The translations under genes were made by a program, and so were the position numbers. Shown one piece after another: positions 1 to 8,800 of a DNA stretch of 64,000 nucleotides. Position 1 is the stretch's first letter. Each line of letters begins with the position of its first letter. The stretch spans positions 682,001 to 746,000 of the forward strand of contig NZ_JAIVAF010000001.1 of the NCBI RefSeq assembly GCF_020171805.1. The letters run 5' to 3'. Below the pieces are notes generated by a model that had not been told where the DNA came from, did not search any database, and worked only from the letters and a program-made list of their open reading frames with translations. Source of the stretch: Guptibacillus algicola (GTDB lineage Bacteria > Bacillota > Bacilli > Bacillales > Guptibacillaceae).

Positions 1-561
1 GATTACATAGAAGGGTTTGAAGAAGAGACGAAGGCTTTTCTAGATAAAGTAGGTTCAAAATTAGATGATGCAATTTTATCCGTTCATTTCATTCACCATA
101 ACTATCAGTATACGTGCCTCGACTATAGCCCAGGTTCATTTGAAGAACTAGTGACATCATTAGGATCCGTTGATCATGTACATAAGAAATACTACGAGAC
201 TGTCCTTAAGTCATTAACTGCAGATCTTGGGGTTTATAAACCTAAGCGATTAGGTCATATAAGTTTGGTGAATAAGTTTCAAGAAAAGTTTCCTTACGAT
301 AACCTCTCAGCTAATCTTGTTACAGCAATATTGGATGAAGTAAAAAAACAAGAACTTTCATTAGACTATAACGGAGCCGGGACCGTAAAACCTCTTTGTA
401 AGGAACCTTATCCGCCTTCGTGGGTAATTGAAGAAGCTATAAGCAGAAAAATCCCTCTCATCTATGGTTCTGATGCCCATAGTTATAAAGGGATTGGTCA
501 AGGTTTCGATCAGCTTGTTACAAGTCAATTATCTTCTCCACTTCCACTCAGCCGTTCATAA
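1..561 (+). CDS. hisJ: Histidinol-phosphatase HisJ (PHP family), 3' part
   Basis: The reading frame is open from the first base of the window, so the 5' part of the gene lies upstream. HisJ dephosphorylates L-histidinol phosphate to histidinol in cytosolic histidine synthesis. The visible part carries family hallmarks: ILSVHFIH near window base 80, CLDYSP near 120, and the PHP-domain GSDAHSYKGIG segment near the C-terminus, whose Asp/His belong to the metal site. The stop at 559-561 overlaps the end of the convergent refZ by 14 bp. The hisJ-refZ-ytsP order is the one seen in B. subtilis, which supports the call. Substrate specificity is inferred from family and synteny. Confidence 0.9.
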   Translation, partial: DYIEGFEEETKAFLDKVGSKLDDAILSVHFIHHNYQYTCLDYSPGSFEELVTSLGSVDHVHKKYYETVLKSLTADLGVYKPKRLGHISLVNKFQEKFPYDNLSANLVTAILDEVKKQELSLDYNGAGTVKPLCKEPYPPSWVIEEAISRKIPLIYGSDAHSYKGIGQGFDQLVTSQLSSPLPLSRS

Positions 562-1204
562 CGAACGGCTTTTGTTTTACTACTTTCAGATCTCCGCATA
601 TATATAGATCGACCCACTGTAATAGCTGCTTTGTATATCGCTCGATAAAATAAGTTTCATTAGGTTTAATGTGATGAACCTCTAGAATATATTGAGGTTG
701 TAAGAAAGGCATCGATAACATCCCCCTTAGTTGCATCACGATATAATCGATTGACTGAGGGCGGAATTCCTTTCTCGAAAAACCCGCCTCAAATATTTTT
801 GATAAATAAAACTTTTCTTTTGATAAATAAGTGGTCATGATTTCACGAACAAGGACCGAATCAAATGTAATTTCTCTATGAACGAACCTTGCTAACTGTC
901 TATTTTGATGTTGGTACGTCATGATGGCTTGCAATGCTTCAACTAAACAAGCTTTCGCTGATTTTTTTTCTAACAACTTATGCACTTTCTCTAATTCGTT
1001 CACATAGCCTTCCAAAAACGTAGTCATCAAAAACTCAGCAAGCCCCTTCTTCCCATTAAAATAGTAAGAGATGAGAGAAACATTGACTCCGGCTTTGTTG
1101 GCAATATCTCGGACTGATGTTCCATTGTATCCTTTCGTATTAAATAGTTGAATGGCGGCCTGTATGACGTTTCGCTTCGATACTGTATCTCGCTCCTGCT
1201 TCAT
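548..1204 (-). CDS. refZ: TetR-family regulator RefZ (YttP)
   Basis: This 218-residue protein has an N-terminal TetR helix-turn-helix at about residues 8-55, including TKGYNGTSVRDIANKAGVN and SYYFNGKKGL, followed by an all-helical ligand/dimer domain. Its length, and its position between hisJ and the GAF gene ytsP, match B. subtilis RefZ. RefZ is a DNA-binding protein made at the onset of sporulation that affects FtsZ-ring positioning through sites near the origin. The start ATG follows a GGGGGTGG ribosome-binding site. The 3' end overlaps hisJ convergently by 14 bp, so no separate terminator space exists between them. The sporulation role is taken from the orthologue; the sequence itself shows only a TetR regulator. 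Confidence 0.85.
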   Translation of the reverse strand: MKQERDTVSKRNVIQAAIQLFNTKGYNGTSVRDIANKAGVNVSLISYYFNGKKGLAEFLMTTFLEGYVNELEKVHKLLEKKSAKACLVEALQAIMTYQHQNRQLARFVHREITFDSVLVREIMTTYLSKEKFYLSKIFEAGFSRKEFRPQSIDYIVMQLRGMLSMPFLQPQYILEVHHIKPNETYFIERYTKQLLQWVDLYICGDLKVVKQKPFVMNG

Positions 1205-1352
1205 GTGGAACCACCCCCAATTTCTTTCGTAATATACTTTTTCGTTATACCTAGATGCTATCCTTTAATAATCGTGCGACAAAATATGTGTGTAAATCTG
1301 CAAGTTTTGATATGATTAGCATAATTTCGATACAAAGTTGAGGTGAATAAAC

Positions 1353-1838
1353 TTGTTTGAAGTCGAATCCTATTCAGGCAAGAGTGAAAAAGATTATGAA
1401 ATGGTCATTAAGCAACTTAAAGCACTACTAGATGGTGAGACAAACCAAATAGCTAATTTGTCAAATGCCTCGGCATTATTGAATCAATTCCTAAGTGATG
1501 TTAACTGGGTTGGATTTTACTTATACGAAGAAGAAAGCGACCAGCTTGTTCTTGGTCCATTCCAGGGATTACCAGCGTGTGTCCGTATTCCAAACGGACG
1601 TGGTGTATGTGGAACTGCTTTAAAAGAAGGGAAAACGATGAGGGTTGAGAATGTCCATGAATTTCCTGGCCATATTGCATGCGACGCTGCTTCACAGTCT
1701 GAGATCGTTGTTCCGATCCGTACGACTGATAAAATTATTGGAGTTTTAGATATCGATAGCCCCACTGTAGGCCGATTTGATGAAATCGATGAGAAGTACT
1801 TAGAGAAGTTTATCGCTACTTTAGAAGAATTCATTTAA
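1353..1838 (+). CDS. ytsP: GAF-domain free methionine-(R)-sulfoxide reductase (YtsP)
   Basis: The 161-residue protein is a single GAF domain of the fRMsr type, which reduces free Met-R-sulfoxide in the cytosol. Three cysteines sit where this family has its redox cysteines: Cys76 (LPACVRIP), Cys86 (GRGVCGTA) and Cys110 (HIACDAASQSE). The start is TTG at 1353, six bases after GAGGTGA; no ATG in frame gives a better site. The gene is monocistronic, and its stop is followed directly by a hairpin shared with the convergent megL. Next to a methionine-degrading enzyme it makes a small methionine-handling pair, but this may be chance. Confidence in the family is high; the activity is inferred. Confidence 0.88.
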   Translation: MFEVESYSGKSEKDYEMVIKQLKALLDGETNQIANLSNASALLNQFLSDVNWVGFYLYEEESDQLVLGPFQGLPACVRIPNGRGVCGTALKEGKTMRVENVHEFPGHIACDAASQSEIVVPIRTTDKIIGVLDIDSPTVGRFDEIDEKYLEKFIATLEEFI

Positions 1839-1841
1839 AGT

Positions 1842-1876
1842 ATAAAAGCTGTCGCGTATTTCGCGACAGCTTTTAT
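1842..1876. terminator. Bidirectional terminator between ytsP and megL
   Basis: A perfect 15-bp inverted repeat (1842-1856 with 1862-1876) has a 5-base loop. It has A/T runs on both outer sides, so it can end transcription of ytsP (+) and megL (-). Confidence 0.85.
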
Positions 1877-1886
1877 AGATCGATAA

Positions 1887-3083
1887 TTATTGATATGAAA
1901 CCTCAAGCGACTCCAAGGCTTGCTTGAGATCTTCCCAGATATCATCGGATGCTTCTAAACCGAGTGATAAACGTATAAGAGAATGGTTGATCCCCATTCT
2001 ACTACGCTCTTCCTCAGGAACAACAGCATGAGTCATCGTAGCAGGATGCTGAATAAGGGTTTCTGCATCTCCTAGACTTACAGCTATTTTAATCATTTCA
2101 AGCTTGTTCATAAAAGCTTGTGCCTCTGCTTTTCCTCCATCTATTTCGAAACTTATTAGTCCACCTGCTTGTTTCATCTGTTTTTGTGCAATAGCGTAAG
2201 ACGGGTACCCTTTTATTCCAGGGTACATTACTTTTTTTATCTTAGGGTGACTTTTAAGTTTGTCTACAATTGACTCTGCGTTATAGCAATGCCTATCCAT
2301 GCGAAGAGGAAGTGTTTTCAAACCGCGCAACAACAGCCATGCATCAAAAGGTGCTAAGATGCCTCCTATGTCTTTTTGTGTTGATTTTGCAATAGATGAA
2401 ATTGTTTCTTTATCACCTGCAACAAGACCAGCAACTACATCACCATGACCACCAATATACTTAGTTGCGCTGTGTAAAACGATATCACAACCAAATTCTA
2501 ATGGCCTCTGTAAATAAGGTGTTGAGAAAGTATTATCAACAACCACCGTAATTCCTCTTTCCTTCGCAATTGAAGAAATCATTTGCAAATCTATTAATTT
2601 CAAAGTTGGGTTAATTGGTGTTTCAATATAGATAACCCTTGTGTTTGGCTGAATTGAGTCAATGATTTGCTCCTTAGAATCAAGAGGAAGTAAGTCGTGT
2701 TCGACTGAGAATTTCTCTTTCATAAGTTGCAATAATCCAAACGTACAACCATAGACACCCTCTGAACACAAAATATGGTCACCAGACCGAACGAGATGAA
2801 AAAGAACTGCTGATACTGCAGCCATTCCAGATCCGAACGCTAATCCAGCTTCCGCACTTTCAAGTGATGCGATCCGTTCTTCAAGCATACGGACAGTCGG
2901 GTTACCTAACCTAGAATAAATATATCCAGGCTCTTCACCAGCAAACCTTTTTTCTCCCGCCTCAGCAGTTTCAAAAGTGAAGGTTGATGTTTGATATATA
3001 GGTGACGCAAGACTGTTATAGTGAGAGTTGGATTCATAACCATCATGAATCGATCTAGTTTCAAATTGATGTTTTTTCTTCAA
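1887..3083 (-). CDS. megL: Methionine gamma-lyase family PLP enzyme (Cys/Met metabolism)
   Basis: This 398-residue enzyme belongs to the PLP-dependent Cys/Met-metabolism family. The Schiff-base lysine is Lys208 in HSATKYIGGHGD; Asp183 (VVVDNTFSTPY) is the PLP-ring aspartate; Tyr111 stacks on the cofactor. Cys113 in GVYGCTF is the position typical of methionine gamma-lyases, which split methionine into methanethiol, 2-oxobutyrate and ammonia. Cystathionine gamma-synthases and lyases usually lack this Cys, so I favour MegL, although a related lyase cannot be excluded. The gene sits where B. subtilis has the GGDEF gene ytrP. A cre-like box at 3128-3142 overlaps its likely -10, which suggests catabolite repression. 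Confidence 0.8.
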   Translation of the reverse strand: MKKKHQFETRSIHDGYESNSHYNSLASPIYQTSTFTFETAEAGEKRFAGEEPGYIYSRLGNPTVRMLEERIASLESAEAGLAFGSGMAAVSAVLFHLVRSGDHILCSEGVYGCTFGLLQLMKEKFSVEHDLLPLDSKEQIIDSIQPNTRVIYIETPINPTLKLIDLQMISSIAKERGITVVVDNTFSTPYLQRPLEFGCDIVLHSATKYIGGHGDVVAGLVAGDKETISSIAKSTQKDIGGILAPFDAWLLLRGLKTLPLRMDRHCYNAESIVDKLKSHPKIKKVMYPGIKGYPSYAIAQKQMKQAGGLISFEIDGGKAEAQAFMNKLEMIKIAVSLGDAETLIQHPATMTHAVVPEEERSRMGINHSLIRLSLGLEASDDIWEDLKQALESLEVSYQ

Positions 3084-3126
3084 AGCAATTCCTCCCCTAT
3101 CTTTTAACTATGTACCTTTCACTTCT

Positions 3127-3155
3127 ATTGTAAGCGCTTTCTAAGATAAGGTGAA
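3127..3155 (-). promoter_or_regulatory. Candidate megL promoter overlapped by a cre-like box (3128-3142)
   Basis: On the minus strand TTCACC (3150-3155) and TACAAT (3127-3132) are 17 bp apart. The 15 bases 3128-3142 (core TGTAAGCGCTTTCT) fit the degenerate CcpA site WTGNAANCGNWNNCW. Binding there would cover the -10 and repress megL. This is inferred from pattern only. Confidence 0.5.
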
Positions 3156-3208
3156 GAGGAATTTAGTTTTTCTGAAATTAGTATCTCAACCTAGAATAAA
3201 TGGTAAAG

Positions 3209-3237
3209 TTGACATGAATCTATGAAAAGGGTACAAT
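3209..3237 (+). promoter_or_regulatory. rpsD promoter (sigma-A type)
   Basis: A perfect -35 TTGACA (3209-3214), 17-bp spacer and TACAAT -10 (3232-3237). It points at rpsD, with transcription predicted to start near 3244. Confidence 0.85.
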
Positions 3238-3243
3238 GACAGT

Positions 3244-3429
3244 TGTGTAAAATAGAAATGGGCAGCAGCGTGACGGCTTGTGATTTCATTATGTTCCTTT
3301 AAATAGGTGCGCCGCGTAACCTCCGGCTGTCGAGGTGAAGGCGTGTGAAAACATAATGTGCACAAATCGGAATCACGACACTGTTTTTATTTTATACCAA
3401 TAAAAATAGTGATAAAGGAGGAGCTAATT
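3244..3429 (+). promoter_or_regulatory. rpsD 5' leader, probable S4 autoregulatory RNA
   Basis: About 185 nt of structured, untranslated leader lie between the promoter and the rpsD ATG. GC-rich pairing segments occur around 3258-3340 (GGCAGCAGCGTGACGG, then GCGCCGCG and CCTCCGGCTGTCGAGG). In B. subtilis, ribosomal protein S4 represses its own monocistronic gene through a structured rpsD leader. Position and length fit this, but I have not matched a formal covariance model. Confidence 0.6.
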
Positions 3430-4032
3430 ATGGCTCGTTATACAGGACCAAGTTGGAAAATTTCTCGTCGTCTTGGTATTTCTCTAAGTGGAACAGGTAA
3501 AGAATTGGAAAAGCGTCCTTACGCTCCAGGTCAACATGGACCTAACCAGCGTAGAAAGCTTTCTGAATATGGACTTCAACTTCAAGAGAAGCAAAAGCTT
3601 CGTCACATGTACGGCATGACTGAACGTCAATTCCGTCGTCTTTTCGATGATGCTGGTAAAATGAAAGGTGTTCATGGTGAGAACTTCATGATTCTTCTTG
3701 AATCTCGTCTTGATAACCTAGTTTACCGTATGGGTCTAGCTCGTACTCGCCGTCAGGCTCGTCAGCTAGTTAACCACGGCCACATCACAGTTGATGGCAA
3801 ACGTGTTGATATTCCTTCTTACCGCGTAGCAACTGGTCAAGTACTAGGTGTTCGTGAGAAGTCTAACAACCTTGACATCATCAAAGAAGCTATTGAAGTG
3901 AACAACTTCGTTCCAGAATACCTTACTTTTGATGCAGATAAGCTTGAAGGTACGTACTCTCGCCTTCCTGAGCGTTCTGAACTTCCTGCAGAAATCACTG
4001 AAGCTCTTATCGTTGAGTACTACTCTCGTTAA
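3430..4032 (+). CDS. rpsD: 30S ribosomal protein S4
   Basis: This 200-residue protein starts [16 protein letters not shown] and ends in the usual S4 C-terminus. It binds 16S rRNA early in small-subunit assembly. The S4 RNA-binding domain (about residues 91-155, with [28 protein letters not shown]) is clear. The ATG at 3430 follows AAAGGAGG at normal spacing; an upstream in-frame ATG at 3358 lies inside the regulatory leader and is not used. The gene is monocistronic, between its own promoter and a strong terminator, as in B. subtilis. Codon use is strongly biased, as expected of a highly expressed gene. Confidence 0.98.
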   Translation: MARYTGPSWKISRRLGISLSGTGKELEKRPYAPGQHGPNQRRKLSEYGLQLQEKQKLRHMYGMTERQFRRLFDDAGKMKGVHGENFMILLESRLDNLVYRMGLARTRRQARQLVNHGHITVDGKRVDIPSYRVATGQVLGVREKSNNLDIIKEAIEVNNFVPEYLTFDADKLEGTYSRLPERSELPAEITEALIVEYYSR

Positions 4033-4043
4033 GCTGTTTCTTA

Positions 4044-4077
4044 AAAACCTCGGACTTTGTTCCGAGGTTTTTTTTAT
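4044..4077 (+). terminator. rpsD terminator
   Basis: An 11-bp stem (AAAACCTCGGA with TCCGAGGTTTT) with a 6-base loop, followed by a T-run. This is a classical rho-independent terminator. Confidence 0.9.
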
Positions 4078-4113
4078 TTATCCGAAGGCGTTCTTACCTA
4101 TGAAACTGAACGT

Positions 4114-4147
4114 AAAAAAAGCCGGTAATCACTTCGTGATTACCGGC
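4114..4147 (-). terminator. tyrS terminator
   Basis: A perfect 12-bp stem (4121-4132 with 4136-4147) with a 3-base loop. On the minus strand it is followed by seven T (4114-4120). Confidence 0.9.
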
Positions 4148-4158
4148 GCTTCTACATA

Positions 4159-5430
4159 TTAAAATGTTAGAAGGTAGTATTTTTTCTTTCCTCTTCTAAT
4201 AATCACATACTGTCCCTCGATTCGATCGTTAGAAGAAACTACTTTATCCATCTCTTGACTACGCTCTCCATTAATATAGATAGCTCCGTTTTTGATATCT
4301 TCTCTAGCCTGACGTTTGGAAGATGATATCCCTGCCTCAACAAGAAGGTCGATCAATCCTTTGTCATCCTCTTCAACGTGGTAAGAAGGAACATCTTTAA
4401 AGCCTTGTCGGATTTCATCTGCTGTTAATTCTTTAATATCCCCGCTGAATAGCGCTTGAGAGATGTTGATGGCTTGCTGAAGCTTTTCTTCACCGTGAAC
4501 AAGTCTCGTTACTTCTTCAGCTAGCTTACGATGAGCTTCTCTTTTTTCAGGTGCTTCATCATTCATAGCTTCAAGCTCTTTAATTTCTTTAACGCTTAAG
4601 AACGTGAAGTAGTAAAGGAATTTCACAACGTCTCGATCATCCGTATTGATCCAGAACTGGTAGAATTCATAAGGTGATGTCTTCTCTGCATCTAACCAAA
4701 TTGCTCCGCCCTCTGATTTACCAAACTTAGAACCATCACTTTTTGTAACGAGTGGGAACGTCGCACCAAATGCTTTTGGACGCTCTCCTTCTTCAGATCC
4801 TTCTTCTTTTCGAATGAGCTCTAGTCCAGCAGTGATATTCCCCCACTGGTCACTCCCGCCAATCTGTAGGCGGCAATTCTCATTACGGTACAACTCAAGA
4901 AAGTCATAAGACTGAAGAATCATGTACGTGAACTCAGTGAACGAAATACCAGCATCTAGACGAGAAGATACCGAATCCTTTGCAAGCATATAGTTCAAGC
5001 CAAAATTCTTTCCGATATCACGTAAGAAAGGAATAATGTTTAAGCCGCCGATCCAATCAAAGTTATTCACAGCTTTTGCTGGGTTTTCACTCGTCTCAAA
5101 ATCAAGAAAACGAGCGAGCTGTCCCTGTAACTTATTTGTCCATTCTTGAACAATATCTTCAGAATTCAACGTTCTTTCGTTGGCACGACCACTTGGGTCT
5201 CCGATTAGACCCGTAGCCCCTCCAACGAGCGCAATCGGTGTATGACCTGCAAGCTGAAACCTTCTGAGTGCAAGCACAGGAAGGAGGTGCCCTATATGCA
5301 GGCTGTCTGCTGTTGGATCAAAACCAGAATAAATTCCGATACTGTTTTCTGAAAGTTCCTTCTTAAGGCCTTGCTCATCTGTAACCTGATTAATTAAGCC
5401 TCTGGATTCAAGTTCATCTAAAATATGCAT
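4159..5430 (-). CDS. tyrS: Tyrosyl-tRNA synthetase
   Basis: This class I synthetase of 423 residues charges tRNA-Tyr in the cytosol. The HIGH motif is residues 45-48 (SLHIGHLL) and the KMSKS equivalent is KFGKS at 235-239. The tyrosine pocket segment GGSDQWGNIT is at 191-200, and an S4-like RNA-binding domain fills about residues 355-420. The start is ATG at 5430 (MHILDELESRG) after GGAG; a longer open frame reaching 5604 is only read-through into the T-box leader. Expression is controlled by the tyrosine T-box leader just upstream. Confidence 0.97.
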   Translation of the reverse strand: MHILDELESRGLINQVTDEQGLKKELSENSIGIYSGFDPTADSLHIGHLLPVLALRRFQLAGHTPIALVGGATGLIGDPSGRANERTLNSEDIVQEWTNKLQGQLARFLDFETSENPAKAVNNFDWIGGLNIIPFLRDIGKNFGLNYMLAKDSVSSRLDAGISFTEFTYMILQSYDFLELYRNENCRLQIGGSDQWGNITAGLELIRKEEGSEEGERPKAFGATFPLVTKSDGSKFGKSEGGAIWLDAEKTSPYEFYQFWINTDDRDVVKFLYYFTFLSVKEIKELEAMNDEAPEKREAHRKLAEEVTRLVHGEEKLQQAINISQALFSGDIKELTADEIRQGFKDVPSYHVEEDDKGLIDLLVEAGISSSKRQAREDIKNGAIYINGERSQEMDKVVSSNDRIEGQYVIIRRGKKKYYLLTF

Positions 5431-5464
5431 GATATTAACTCCTTTTCCAATTAAAATTGAACAC

Positions 5465-5727
5465 ATAAAAAAACTCGCCCCTGGTAAGGGACGAGTTTGA
5501 TCGCGGTACCACCCTTGTTGAAGAAAAAAATCTTTCTCCCACTTCATCAGGATAACGGCCTGGTCCGTCTTGATGCTACACAAACAAATATTCTTGTTCT
5601 TCACACCAGATGCTCATGGAAGTATTCACATTTCCTTTATGTTGGTTCACACCGACCACCAACTCTCTGAAAAAGGGAGGAAAACGCTACTTGGTCCATT
5701 CTTCGCATACCCGTTTAAAAATCTAAC
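5465..5727 (-). promoter_or_regulatory. Tyrosine T-box leader of tyrS
   Basis: On the minus strand the leader carries the T-box core AGGGTGGTACCGCG (complement of 5503-5516), followed by a terminator hairpin with a T-run (complement of 5467-5499). A Stem I region holds the sequence GAATACTTCC, whose TAC (complement of 5622-5624) is the likely tyrosine specifier codon. Uncharged tRNA-Tyr would stabilise the antiterminator and allow tyrS transcription. An in-frame 61-codon ORF on the plus strand here is a shadow. Confidence 0.93.
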
Positions 5728-5731
5728 TAAA

Positions 5732-5761
5732 TTAATATCACATATCGACCTATAATGTCAA
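5732..5761 (-). promoter_or_regulatory. tyrS promoter
   Basis: A perfect TTGACA (complement of 5756-5761) lies 18 bp before TATTAA (complement of 5732-5737), just upstream of the T-box leader. The -10 is imperfect. Confidence 0.6.
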
Positions 5762-5811
5762 TTCCAACCGTCCAAAACATCAGGAAGCTTTATACAAATA
5801 TCGACTAGATA

Positions 5812-5820
5812 TGCTATAAT
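5812..5820 (+). promoter_or_regulatory. Extended -10 promoter for the PBP gene
   Basis: TGCTATAAT (5812-5820) is an extended -10 element 28 bp before the ATG of the PBP gene. No good -35 is seen, which such promoters do not strictly need. Confidence 0.55.
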
Positions 5821-5848
5821 TATTAGGATTAATTGAGGAGGTATAGGA

Positions 5849-8800
5849 ATGCGAGAGCTTTTTTCTTCTATCAGGTCGAAGTGGAACGCGTTCATCGATA
5901 GATTGCAAGAATATCACATCTTAACTGGCTCAAGGATTGCTTATAAAGTCATTTGGAATTTATTCTTAATTTTTCTTGTGCTAGGACTTATGGGTAGCTT
6001 GTTTGCCGGTGGAGTAGGTGCAGGATATTTTGCATCATTAGTAAAGGATGAACAAGTCCGCTCCTATGATGAAATGAAGAGAGACGTCTATAACTATGAA
6101 GAAACTAGTGAGATATATTTCGCTGACGATGTTCTTCTCGGTAACTTTCGATCGGATATCGAGCGAAAGGAAGTCGATTTAAAAGACGTGTCCCCTTTAG
6201 TACAGAAAGCAGTCATCTCAACTGAAGATGAATATTTTTATGACCATGAAGGAATTGTCCCTAAAGCAATTGGACGAGCGATTCTTCAAGAGCTCACGAA
6301 CTCTGAGGATCGAACTGGTGGTAGTACACTCACACAACAGCTAGTCAAAAACCAGATATTAACAAGAGAAGTATCATTTGAACGAAAAGCGAAAGAAATG
6401 TTACTTGCTTTGCGTCTTGAGAACTTCTTTGAAAAGGAAGAAATACTTGAAGCGTACCTCAATGTCGTGCCATTCGGTCGAAATGCTTCTGGAAGAAATA
6501 TCGCTGGTGTGCAATCTGCAGCACAAGGAATCTTTGGTGTAGACGCTAGTGAATTAAATCTCCCTCAAGCCGCATTCATTGCTGGCCTACCGAAAAACCC
6601 ATATACATACACTCCTTTTACGAATACTGGAATAGTAAAGGACGATCTTTCACCAGGAATTGACCGGATGAAGTTCGTACTTTATCGCATGTATACAGAA
6701 GGTTCAATCACTGAGGAAGAATACAATAAAGCAATAAAATATGACATTGAGAAAAATCTAACAGATCCTTCTCCTTCACCTTTTGAACAGTATCCATATC
6801 TAACGTTCGAAATAGAAGATCGTGCCAAAACAGCTCTTGCAAAGCAAATCGCTAATGAAGAAGGCTATGATGGGAAGAAGCTTGCCGAAAGCGTCGATCA
6901 ATATAACAGAGTCACCTATGACGCTAACGTCTCAACAAGAACGGTAGAAGAAAGCGCTGAAAAAATGGGACTCAAGTGGGAAGAAGTAGAAAAAGACTCG
7001 AAAATCTTTATCGAGTTTATGAATAACGCGGAAAAAGAACTTAGGAAGAATGGTTATAAGATTCACACTACGATCGATAAAAGTGTTTACAATTCAATGA
7101 ATGCAGCTAGAGATAAAGTTCTTGATAACCGGAGCTATTTCCAAAGTCCTAAAACCGTCTCAGTGCAAGACCCTGAAACGGGTGAAATGGTCGAAAAAGA
7201 ATACCCAATGCAGGTTGGCGGGATTTTAATCGAGAATAAATCAGGAAAGATTCTATCATTTGTTGGCGGTAGAGACTTTGGTCAGGAAGCACTGAACCAT
7301 GCAACGAACGCTTATCGTTCTAACGGATCTACAATGAAACCATTGCTCGACTATGCTCCAGCCATGGAAATTGGAAAGGTACAGCCAGGATACATTATCC
7401 CGGACCTCCCGATTAAGGAAAGGGGAGCATTTAATCCGAACAACTATTCTTCAAACTATCATGGATTAGTGACTGCAAGAAAAGCTCTTGAACGATCTTA
7501 TAATGTTCCAGCAGCTCGGATTTACTCGAAGCTAAATCCTGTAGAAGCTACCGAATATTTGGTGAAAATGGGCTTTAGTACTCTTACTTTAGATGACCGC
7601 TATAACCCAGCCATGTCAATTGGTGCTTTAACTAGAGGCGTAAGTGTTGAAGAAAACACAAATGCTTTCGGTACGTTTGCAAACGGTGGTAAATTCGTAG
7701 ACGCCTATATGATCGATAAAATTGTAGACAGAGAAGGAAATGTTGTTTACCAACATAAGCCAGATCCTGTTCAAGTCTTCAGCCCTCAAACATCCTATCT
7801 TACAATCGATATGATGAGAGACGTAGTTAGACAAGGTACTGCACAAGATGTACCAGGTAAATTGAAATTCACAGCAGATTGGGCTGGTAAAACGGGTACT
7901 GGTCAAGACTATAGAGATGCCTGGTTTGTAGCAGTTAATCCAAATGTGTCTCTTGGCGTTTGGACAGGGTACGACAAGCAAATGAGAATGGACTCTCAGT
8001 ATGCTAGTCGTAATAAGAATTTATGGGCACTGTTTGCGAATGCAGCTTATGATGAGAAACCAGAAATCATGGACCCACAAAAACGATTCGATATGCCAAC
8101 TGGTATCGTCAGAAGATCATTCTGTGGAATATCCGGGAAACTTGCTTCTGATTTATGTCAGCAAGCTGGACTTGTTCAAACAGATCTATTTAATGCAAAG
8201 TACGTACCTACAGAAGTTGATGACAGCTTAACGCAAGGTAGATACGTTGTCATCAATGGAAAGACATATGAAGCACTTTCATCAACGCCTTCAGAATTTG
8301 TAACAAGTGGTGTGATGATCAAAGAAGATTATTTCGAAGGCATCGACCTTAGTACACTACTCCCATCAAAGTTCAATGATTTGAACATCGTTTCAGAAGG
8401 TACTACTGCAAAAGAAAACGGTAAGAAACCTGGAGCAGTCGGAAGTGTTTCCATTAGCGGTTCTACTCTCACTTGGAACGCATCAGGGGAAAGTGATATA
8501 GTTGGATACCGTATTTACCGAGCAGGAAATGGAAGTAATTCATTTACTAAGCTAGGAAGCATAAAGGCCTCCGATGGTAGCTCATTCAATATTCCATCTG
8601 GTTCTTACGCTTACTATGTTACAGCAGTAGATGTTGCAGGGAATGAATCCTCTCCTTCCGCAAAGGTTACATCTGGTGATTGGTCTAATGAGCCTAAAGA
8701 AGAAGAAAAGCCAGATCCAGATCCACCTGAAGATGATGGAGATGATGACTCAGGCGGCGACAACAACGATGATTCGAGCGACGAAGATAACTCTGGAGAA

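Noticed and set aside
1307-1336. Promoter-like TTGATA / TACAAA directly before ytsP
   Set aside because: The transcript would start within about 10 bp of the start codon and so lose the Shine-Dalgarno sequence.
5570-5755. 61-codon open frame on the plus strand upstream of the PBP gene
   Set aside because: It is the antisense of the tyrS T-box leader and has no ribosome-binding site.
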